From: Candidatus Brocadiia bacterium
GTDB lineage: Bacteria; Planctomycetota; MHYJ01; WSZJ01
NCBI GenBank assembly: GCA_013360825.1
Contig: JABWAY010000085.1
Coordinates: 1-13,468 of the forward strand
Reading direction: 5' to 3'
Length of the DNA: 13,468 bases
The position numbers were made by a program, and so were the translations under genes. This document shows, piece by piece, positions 1 to 9,655 of the stretch. Numbering within the stretch: the stretch's first letter is position 1; each line of letters starts with the position of its first letter. Below the pieces are notes generated by a model. It ran no database searches and was not told the origin of the DNA. It saw only the letters and a list, made by a program, of their open reading frames with translations.

Positions 1-361
1 GGCGGCGGGCGAGGCGGACGCCGGTCGGGGTCAGGTGCAGGTGAACCTGCCGGCGATCGGCGGCATCGCGCCGGCGGACGACGAGGCCGCGCCCCTCGAG
101 GAGGTCCGCGAGGCTGCTGGCGCTCGAGATATGGAGGTACATCTCCTGGGCGAGATCGCCGACGGGAAGATCGGGTTTCCGGAGCAGGACCTGCAGCGCC
201 CACGCCTGCGGTCCCGTGACGCCGTGGTCGCGCAGCGACCGGCGCGAGTACTGCTCGATGTACTGGAAGATCCGCTGCAGCGCCTCCGCCGCCTCGCGCA
301 GACGGGCGCGCCTCCCTGCGTGCGGGGTGCCGGGCCGGCGGCGGGCGGGTGAAGTGTCCAT
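1..361 (-). CDS. MarR-family winged-helix transcriptional regulator (partial, C-terminus off the left edge)
   Basis: The ATG is at 361-359 on the minus strand and the frame stays open to the window edge, giving 120 residues without a stop. A basic, disordered N-terminus (1-25) precedes a helix (about 21-45) and a MarR-like helix-turn-helix: GVTGPQAWALQVL (47-59), VGDLAQEM (67-74), a recognition helix around HISSASSLADLLEGRG (77-92), and a wing RRRDAADRRQVHLHLTPTG (96-114). The DAADRR and LTPTG signatures are typical of MarR proteins, which bind palindromic operators as dimers and are often released by small ligands or oxidants. The dimerising C-terminal helix is missing here. No strong ribosome binding site is visible. 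The gene is divergent from the glgE operon across about 160 bp containing a palindrome, so regulation of itself and of that operon is likely but inferred. The family call is strong; the ligand is unknown. Confidence 0.85.
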   Translation of the reverse strand, partial: MDTSPARRRPGTPHAGRRARLREAAEALQRIFQYIEQYSRRSLRDHGVTGPQAWALQVLLRKPDLPVGDLAQEMYLHISSASSLADLLEGRGLVVRRRDAADRRQVHLHLTPTGVRLARR

Positions 362-404
362 GACCCTGCGGAGGATAGGCCCCCGGCCGCGGGCGGGCAA
401 GACA

Positions 405-410
405 ATAATA
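405..410 (-). promoter_or_regulatory. Candidate -10 box (TATTAT) for the marR-type gene
   Basis: On the minus strand TATTAT lies about 44 bp upstream of the regulator's ATG and directly abuts the 12-bp palindrome at 412-423. No good -35 hexamer is present at 16-18 bp spacing (AACACA at 17 bp), so this would be a weak promoter. A dimer on the palindrome would cover its spacer, which would fit autoregulation. Confidence 0.35.
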
Positions 411-428
411 CTTGGATATCCAATGATT
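407..428. promoter_or_regulatory. Palindromic operator candidate for the divergent MarR-type regulator
   Basis: TTGGATATCCAA (412-423) is a perfect 12-bp palindrome. Outer AAT (407-409) and ATT (426-428) extend the dyad to 22 bp with two mismatched positions on each side. TTG-N6-CAA dyads of this size fit the usual MarR-family operator style. The site lies in the AT-rich part of an otherwise very GC-rich region, between the divergent regulator and glgE. It is next to the regulator's -10 candidate and about 20 bp upstream of the glgE -35 box. Binding by the neighbouring regulator is inferred. Confidence 0.55.
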
Positions 429-434
429 GTGTTT

Positions 435-445
435 CCAATTGATTG
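435..445. promoter_or_regulatory. Second CCAAT/ATTG element overlapping the glgE -35 box
   Basis: CCAATTGATTG at 435-445 echoes CCAATGATTG at 420-429: both are CCAAT and ATTG arms, with 2-nt and 1-nt spacers. It contains the palindrome CAATTG (436-441) and runs into the TTGACA -35 box at 443. It could be a second, weaker operator through which a bound repressor would block RNA polymerase. This is inference from pattern only. Confidence 0.35.
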
Positions 446-471
446 ACAGTCCCGCCGCCGGCTGTTATAGG
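443..471 (+). promoter_or_regulatory. Sigma-70 type promoter of the glgE operon
   Basis: The -35 box is a perfect TTGACA (443-448). After a 17-bp spacer the -10 box is TATAGG (466-471), preceded by an extended -10 TG (463-464). The predicted transcription start is near 478-480, leaving a leader of about 42 nt before the glgE ATG at 521. Location, spacing and consensus agree, and no other strong promoter is seen before glgX. Confidence 0.7.
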
Positions 472-480
472 AAGGCGTGC

Positions 481-497
481 GCCGCGCCTTTCGCGGC
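481..497 (+). other. GC hairpin in the glgE 5' leader
   Basis: GCCGCG (481-486) pairs with CGCGGC (492-497) around a CCTTT loop, giving a six-pair all-GC stem. It would sit at the extreme 5' end of the transcript and is followed by CTCTTTCT (498-505). It may stabilise the mRNA. It resembles a small attenuator but lacks a proper U-tract. Confidence 0.3.
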
Positions 498-520
498 CTC
501 TTTCTGAGAGGGGATTCGAT

Positions 521-2515
521 ATGGCCAGAGCGACGGCCGCCGCGCGCACCACGCGTGCCCAGCGGCGCATCCTGATCGAGAACGTCCGCCCCTCGGTGGA
601 CGGCGGACGGCACCCGGCCAAGAGGACTTCCGGTCAGCCGTGCGAGGTTGCCGCGACCATCGTCAGGGACGGACACGCGACCCTCCATGCCGTCGTCCGC
701 TGGCGCGCCGCGGGGCGCGCGGCGGCCACCGAGGTTCCCATGACCCTCACGAATCCCGGGCTCGACCTCTGGACCGGCGCCTTCCCGCTCGAACAGAACG
801 GGCGGTACCACTTCACCGTCGAGGCCTGGACCGATGTCTACGCCACGTGGCTGGCGGATCTCCGCAAACGCGTCTCGGCGGGGCTCGAAGTGCGGAGCGA
901 GGCGATCGAGGGAGCGGCGATCGTGGAGGCCGTGGCGGCAAAGGCGCCGGCACGGGAGCGCCCGGGGATCCGGGCGATGGCGGCCCGTCTCGGCGGCGCC
1001 GCGGGATCGCCGGCGGCGGCCCTGGAAACGGCGACCGACCCGGCCCTGCTCGAGGTGATGAACCGCCTGCAGCCCCGGACGGACGCCGCACGCTTCGAGC
1101 CGGAACTCTGCATCGTCGCGGAGCCGCCGCTCGCACGGTTCGGCGCCTGGTACGAGATGTTTCCGCGCTCGCAGGGGACGCGACCCGGCGTCGCGTCGAC
1201 CTTCCGCGAGGCGGAAGCCCGGCTCGCGGACATCCGCGACCTGGGATTCGACGTGGTCTACCTCCCGCCGATCCACCCGATCGGCCGGACGGCGCGGAAA
1301 GGCCGGAACAACTCACTGGTGGCCGGGCCCGGCGACCCCGGGAGTCCGTGGGCGATCGGCAACGAGCACGGCGGCCACGACGCGGTCGAGCCGGCCCTGG
1401 GGACGATCCGCGACTTCGATCACTTCGTCGAGATCGCCCGGCGGCACAATCTCGCGATCGCGCTCGACTTCGCGCTCCAGTGCTCGCCGGACCATCCCTG
1501 GGTGAAGAAACATCCGGAGTGGTTCTACCGGCGTCCGGACGGGACGATCCGCTACGCCGAGAATCCGCCGAAGAAGTACGAGGACATCTACCCGCTCAAT
1601 TTCGACTCGCCGGATCACGAGGCGCTCTGGAAGGAGATCCGGCGGGTTCTGGAATTCTGGATCGAGCACGGGGTGAAGATTTTCCGGGTCGACAATCCGC
1701 ACACGAAGCCCGTCGAATTCTGGCGGTGGCTGATCGAGGACATCCAGGCGGCGCACCCGGAGGTCTTCTTCCTCGCCGAGGCGTTCACACGGCCGCCGAT
1801 GATGAGCGCGCTGGCGAAGGCGGGGTTCAGCCAGTCGTACACGTACTTCACGTGGCGGAACACGAAGAAGGAACTGACGGAGTACGCGACCGAGCTCTCC
1901 TCCCTCCCCTGCCGCGACTTCTTCCGCCCGAATTTCTTCACGAGCACCCCCGACATCCTCCCGGAGATCCTGGTGACGGGAGGGAGGGCGGCCTTCCGGA
2001 TGCGCGCGGTGCTGGCCGCCACGCTGTCGCCGACATGGGGGATCTACAGCGGTTACGAGATCTGCGAGAACGCGGCGATCTCCCACCACGCGGTGCCCGG
2101 CGAGTACGAGTACGCCGACTCGGAGAAGTACCAGATCCGGACGCGGGACTGGAACGCGCCGGGGAATATCCGGGCGGACATCGCCCGCCTGAATGCGATC
2201 CGCCGGGAGAACGAGGCGCTGCAGTTCATTTCCGGTACCGTCTTCCTGGAGTCGACCTCCGACGCCCTGCTGGCCTACCTGCGCATCGCGCCGGACCGCC
2301 GGAACGCCCTCGTCGTCGTCGTGAACCTCGATCCGCACGAAGCCCGTGAGGGCAGGGTCGCCGTCCCTCCGGAACTCGTCGGGCTGGCCCCCGGCGAGTC
2401 CTGGATCGCCCACGACCTCCTGACCGGCGCCCGGTACGACTGGTCCGAGCTCAACTACGTCCGTCTCGATCCCGCCGTTCAACCTGCGCACATCCTGAAA
2501 GTGGAACGCCGCTGA
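521..2515 (+). CDS. glgE: GlgE: alpha-1,4-glucan:maltose-1-phosphate maltosyltransferase
   Basis: This 664-residue cytosolic enzyme of family GH13_3 transfers maltosyl units from maltose 1-phosphate to the non-reducing end of alpha-1,4-glucans. An N-terminal beta-sandwich region (about 15-180) includes RILIENVRPSVDGG. It is followed by the (beta/alpha)8 domain starting near GAWYEMFPRS (208-217) and a C-terminal beta domain. The GlgE signatures YLPPIHPIGR and NPPKKYEDIYP are present. Catalytic residues by family alignment are the nucleophile D391 (FRVDNPHTKP), acid/base E420 (FLAEAFTRP) and D478 (TSTPDIL). Length matches the family. ATG 521 is chosen because it follows GAGAGGGG at good spacing. 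An in-frame upstream ATG at 443 lies inside the -35 box and cannot be the start. The downstream treS-mak begins 2 nt after the stop, so translation is probably coupled. Its substrate is made by the next gene product. Confidence 0.97.
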   Translation: MARATAAARTTRAQRRILIENVRPSVDGGRHPAKRTSGQPCEVAATIVRDGHATLHAVVRWRAAGRAAATEVPMTLTNPGLDLWTGAFPLEQNGRYHFTVEAWTDVYATWLADLRKRVSAGLEVRSEAIEGAAIVEAVAAKAPARERPGIRAMAARLGGAAGSPAAALETATDPALLEVMNRLQPRTDAARFEPELCIVAEPPLARFGAWYEMFPRSQGTRPGVASTFREAEARLADIRDLGFDVVYLPPIHPIGRTARKGRNNSLVAGPGDPGSPWAIGNEHGGHDAVEPALGTIRDFDHFVEIARRHNLAIALDFALQCSPDHPWVKKHPEWFYRRPDGTIRYAENPPKKYEDIYPLNFDSPDHEALWKEIRRVLEFWIEHGVKIFRVDNPHTKPVEFWRWLIEDIQAAHPEVFFLAEAFTRPPMMSALAKAGFSQSYTYFTWRNTKKELTEYATELSSLPCRDFFRPNFFTSTPDILPEILVTGGRAAFRMRAVLAATLSPTWGIYSGYEICENAAISHHAVPGEYEYADSEKYQIRTRDWNAPGNIRADIARLNAIRRENEALQFISGTVFLESTSDALLAYLRIAPDRRNALVVVVNLDPHEAREGRVAVPPELVGLAPGESWIAHDLLTGARYDWSELNYVRLDPAVQPAHILKVERR

Positions 2516-2517
2516 CG

Positions 2518-5858
<3,341 letters not shown>

Positions 5859-5862
<4 letters not shown>

Positions 5863-7772
5863 ACGCCGGAGCCGTCCGTCACGACGTCACCGTCTTCGGC
5901 GAACAGGACTTCCACCTGTTCAACGAGGGCACGCACTGCCGGCTGCACGAACGCCTGGGGGCCCTCCTCCAGAAGACCGGAACGAATTTCGCGGTCTGGG
6001 CCCCCGGGGCCTCGGCCGTCTCGGTCATCGGCGACTTCAATGCCTGGACCCCGGACACGCACCCCCTCCAGGCTCGGGGCGGGTCGGGAATCTGGGAGGG
6101 ATTCGTTCCGGGGGTGGGAAGCGGGGCGCTCTACAAGTTCCACATCGTCTCGGAGCGGATCGGCTGGAGCGGCTCGAAGGCGGACCCGTTCGGGGCGATG
6201 CACGAGCAGCACCCCGGGACGGCCTCGATCGTCCGCGGCTCCGCCTATGCCTGGGGGGATGCGGACTGGATGAAGACCCGGAAGGCGCGCAGCGCCCAGG
6301 ACGCCCCGGTCTCCATTTACGAGGTCCATCTCGGCTCCTGGCAGCGGAACCCGGGGGAGGCGCACCGGCCGCTCTCGTACCGCGAGATCGCGGAGCCGCT
6401 GGCGGACTACTGCCGCAAGATGGCGTTCACCCATGTCGAACTGCTCCCCGTCATGGAGCATCCGTTCTACGGGTCGTGGGGATACCAGACGACCGGGTAC
6501 TTTGCGCCGACGTCGCGCTACGGAACCCCCGAGGAGTTCATGTACCTGGTCGACGTCCTCCACCAGGCCGGACTCGCGGTCATTCTCGACTGGGTCCCGT
6601 CGCATTTTCCGAACGATGCGCACGGGCTGGCCCTGTTCGACGGGACTCATCTCTTCGAGCACGCCGACCTGCGACAGGGATTCCACCCCGACTGGAAGTC
6701 CTGCATCTTCAACTACGGCCGGCACGAGGTCCGGAGCTTCCTCCTCTCCAGCGCCGTCTGCTGGCTCGATCGCTTCCACGCCGACGGCCTCCGTGTCGAC
6801 GCCGTCGCCTCGATGCTCTACCTCGACTACTCGCGCAAGGAAGGCGAGTGGATTCCCAATCAGCACGGGGGCCGCGAAAACCTCGAGGCGATTCATTTCC
6901 TCAGGCAGCTGAACGACACCGTCTACAGCCTCTTCCCCGATGTGCAGACCTACGCGGAGGAGTCGACGTCGTGGCCGATGGTGTCGCGCCCCACGGCGAC
7001 CGGGGGGCTCGGATTCGGCTACAAGTGGGACATGGGCTGGATGCACGACACGCTGCAGTACATGTCGCGCGATCCGGTCTACCGGAAGTACAGCCACAAC
7101 AAGCTGACGTTCCGGATGCTGTACGCGTCGACGGAGAATTTCGTCCTGCCGCTGTCGCACGACGAGGTGGTGCACGGAAAGGGCTCCCTGCTCGGCAAGA
7201 TGCCCGGGGACGACTGGCAGAAGTTCGCCAATCTCCGGCTGCTCTATGCCTGGATGTTCGGCCAGCCGGGGAAGAAGCTGCTCTTCATGGGCGCCGGCGT
7301 GGCCCAGCGCCCCGAGTGGAATCATGAGACGAGCCTCGAGTGGCACCTGCTCCTCAATCCCGAGAACGAGGGGGTCCGCCGGTGTCTGGAGGATCTCAAC
7401 CGGCTGTACCGGAACGAGAGGGCCATGCACGAGCTGGACACCGATCCGAGGGGGTTCGACTGGATCGACTGCAGCGACGCCGACCAGAGCATCCTCAGCT
7501 TCCGGCGCCGCCCGAAGGAGGGCGGCCGGGACGTCCTCGCGGTCTTCAACTTCACCCCGGTCCCGCGGCACAACTACCGGATCGGCGCGCCGGTTCCGGG
7601 CCCGTGGCGCGAACTCTTCAACAGCGATGCCGGCGAGTACGGCGGAAGCGGCGTCGGGAATCTGGGCGGGGCCCATGCGAATCCGGTGCGGATGCATGGG
7701 ATGGACTGGTCGCTGAGCCTGTCCCTGCCGCCGCTCGGGGCGGTGTTCTTCGCGCCGGAGGGCGGCCGATGA
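5859..7772 (+). CDS. glgB: GlgB: 1,4-alpha-glucan branching enzyme
   Basis: This 637-residue GH13_9 enzyme cuts alpha-1,4 chains and re-attaches them through alpha-1,6 links, branching the GlgE-made glucan. The N-terminus FHLFNEGTHCRLHERLG leads into one CBM48 domain (about 35-125, FAVWAPGASAVSVIGDFNAW). It therefore lacks the extra N1 domain of the roughly 730-residue enterobacterial form. The catalytic barrel starts near YEVHLGSW (154). Catalytic residues are D314 (DGLRVDAVASML), E367 (YAEEST) and D435 (LSHDEVVHGKGSLL); WNHETSLEWHLL is also typical. One oddity: the region VII motif FMG-x-E-F-[GA]-Q reads FMGAGVAQ (476-483), so the usual Glu is Gly480 and the Phe is Val481. ATG 5859 overlaps the preceding stop by 4 nt and follows AGGAGG (5849-5854). 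A longer in-frame start at 5805 lies inside treS-mak and lacks such a site. Confidence 0.96.
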
Positions 7773-7776
7773 TCGC

Positions 7777-7802
7777 CGGCGGCGCCTGCGGGGCTGCCGC
7801 CG
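7777..7802 (+). other. Hairpin in the glgB-treZ intercistronic gap
   Basis: CGGCGGC (7777-7783) pairs perfectly with GCCGCCG (7796-7802) around a 12-nt loop. This all-GC stem starts 4 nt after the glgB stop. It is followed by the 10-bp palindrome TGAGATCTCA (7803-7812) and tandem CTCATT (7809-7820), with no U-tract. It may act as an mRNA-processing or stability element or a partial terminator in the operon's only sizeable gap. Confidence 0.4.
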
Positions 7803-7846
7803 TGAGATCTCATTCTCATTAAACCCGCGTCGGGAGACTCTCTCTG

Positions 7847-9655
7847 ATGACCACGCACCACACCCACGGCGCCGTCCCGCTTCCCGGCGACCTCTGCCGG
7901 TTCGAAGTCTGGGCGCCCGACCGCACGATCGAACTGGTCCTGCCGGATCGCACGATCCCGCTGGAACCCGCGGACCGCGGGTGGCGCCGGGCGGTCGTGG
8001 ACCGTGTCCCGGTGGGGACGCGGTACTCGCTTCGCGTCGACGGGGGCCCTCCGCGCCCCGACCCCGCCAGCCGGTTCCAGCCCGAGGGGCTGCACGGTCC
8101 CTCGGAGGTCGTGGGGTCCGTTTTCCCGTGGTCGGACGCGGCCTGGAAGGGGCTGCCGCTCCCGCGGCTGGTGATCAGCGAGGTTCACATCGGGACGTTC
8201 ACGGACGAGGGGACGTTCGACGCGGCGATCCCGCATCTGGACGGGCTCTGCCGGTCCGGATTCACGGCGGTCGAGGTGATGCCCGTCGCGCAGTTCCCCG
8301 GCGGGCGGAACTGGGGATACGACGGCGCCGCGCCGTTCGCGGTGCAGAACACGTACGGAGGGCCGGCCGGATTCAGGCGGTTCGTGGACGCCTGCCACGA
8401 GCGCGGGCTCGCCGTCGTGCTCGACGTCGTCTACAACCATCTCGGTCCCGAGGGGAATTACCTCTGGGGCCTGGCGCCGTACTTCACGGAGCGCTACCGC
8501 ACCCCGTGGGGAGCGGCGCTGAATTTCGACGGCGCCGGGTCCGACGAGGTCCGCAGCTTCTTCATCCAGAACGCGCTGATGTGGATCCGGGACTTTCACG
8601 TCGATGCGCTCCGGCTCGACGCGGTGCACGCGATCGTGGATGTCGCGGCGCGGCCGTTCGTGGAGGAACTGGCCGGGGAAGTCCGCGCCGAAGGCCGGCG
8701 CCTCGGCCGGACGGTGCACGTGATCGCGGAGAGCGACCGGAACGACCCGCGGCTGGTCCTCCCCGCGGACAAGGGAGGGCTCGGCCTCGACGCGGTCTGG
8801 AACGACGACTTCCACCACGTCCTCCACGTCCTCCTCACCGGGGAAAAGCAGGGCTACTACGCGGACTTCGGCGGCGTCGGCCAGCTCGCCGCCGCCATCC
8901 AGCGCGGATTCGTCTACACGGGTCAGTACTCCACCTTCCGCGGACGCCGCCACGGCGCCCCCCCGGACGGAGTCGGCGCCGGCCAGTTCCTCATCTGCGC
9001 CCAGAACCACGACCAGATCGGCAACCGGATCTTCGGGGACCGCCTCTCCACCCTCATCGGCTTCGAACAGCAGAAGCTCGCCGCCGCGGCGCTCCTCCTC
9101 TCCCCCGGCATCCCGCTCCTCTTCATGGGCGAGGAGTACGGCGAGACCGCACCGTTCCAGTACTTCGTCAGCCACGGAGACCCGGGGCTGGTGGAAGCCG
9201 TCCGCCGCGGGCGTCGCGAGGAATTCGCGGCGTTCAGGGAGAAGGGCGAGCCGCCGGACCCGCAGGAGACCGCGACGTTCTCGCGCTGCCGCCTGAACCG
9301 TCGCCTGCTCGAAGTCCCATCCCACCGGGCCCTTCACGAACTCACCCGCACGCTGCTCGCGGCGCGCCGGGACCTGGCGTCGCTCGCGGACCCGTCCGGC
9401 GCGATTTACACCCAGGTGGACGAGGATCGAAACACATTGCTGGTCCGCCGCGGCTCGGGGGCGGCCTCCACCCTCGCGCTGTACAATTTCTCGAAGGAAG
9501 ACGCCGAGATCGTCCCCCGGGGGGCCGAGAACGCCTGGAGTCAGGTCCTGGACACCTCGGAGGAACGCTGGCTCGGCCCGGGAAACACCGACCAGAAACT
9601 GCTCTCCCGGTTCCGCCTCCGGCCTTTCAGCGCGCAGCTCTGGAGAGCCCGATGA
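7847..9655 (+). CDS. treZ: TreZ: maltooligosyltrehalose trehalohydrolase
   Basis: This 602-residue GH13_10 enzyme cleaves the alpha-1,4 bond next to the terminal trehalose of maltooligosyltrehalose, releasing free trehalose. A short N-terminal beta domain (FEVWAPDRTIELV, from about 19; GLHGPSEVV) precedes the barrel, which begins near ISEVHIGTF (110-118). TreZ-type motifs are PGGRNWGYDGAAPFAVQNTY and DVVYNHLGPEGNYL. Catalytic residues by alignment are D258 (ALRLDAVHAI), E295 (VIAESDRND) and D389 (AQNHDQIGNR). Region VII is intact (FMGEEYGET). The start follows GGGAGA (7832-7837) at 9-nt spacing, 74 nt after glgB. The glgX ATG overlaps its stop. Its usual partner TreY is not in this window, so substrate supply must come from elsewhere in the genome or the role differs. 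Confidence 0.95.
   Translation: MTTHHTHGAVPLPGDLCRFEVWAPDRTIELVLPDRTIPLEPADRGWRRAVVDRVPVGTRYSLRVDGGPPRPDPASRFQPEGLHGPSEVVGSVFPWSDAAWKGLPLPRLVISEVHIGTFTDEGTFDAAIPHLDGLCRSGFTAVEVMPVAQFPGGRNWGYDGAAPFAVQNTYGGPAGFRRFVDACHERGLAVVLDVVYNHLGPEGNYLWGLAPYFTERYRTPWGAALNFDGAGSDEVRSFFIQNALMWIRDFHVDALRLDAVHAIVDVAARPFVEELAGEVRAEGRRLGRTVHVIAESDRNDPRLVLPADKGGLGLDAVWNDDFHHVLHVLLTGEKQGYYADFGGVGQLAAAIQRGFVYTGQYSTFRGRRHGAPPDGVGAGQFLICAQNHDQIGNRIFGDRLSTLIGFEQQKLAAAALLLSPGIPLLFMGEEYGETAPFQYFVSHGDPGLVEAVRRGRREEFAAFREKGEPPDPQETATFSRCRLNRRLLEVPSHRALHELTRTLLAARRDLASLADPSGAIYTQVDEDRNTLLVRRGSGAASTLALYNFSKEDAEIVPRGAENAWSQVLDTSEERWLGPGNTDQKLLSRFRLRPFSAQLWRAR

Noticed and set aside
443..520. Longer glgE start at ATG 443
   Set aside because: That ATG lies within the -35 box of the promoter and upstream of the predicted transcription start. 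ATG 521 has a proper ribosome binding site and fits GlgE length.
7769..7822. 17-residue frame starting at the ATGA overlapping the glgB stop
   Set aside because: It is very short and low in complexity, and most of it is the GC hairpin. Nothing supports translation beyond the overlapping ATG.
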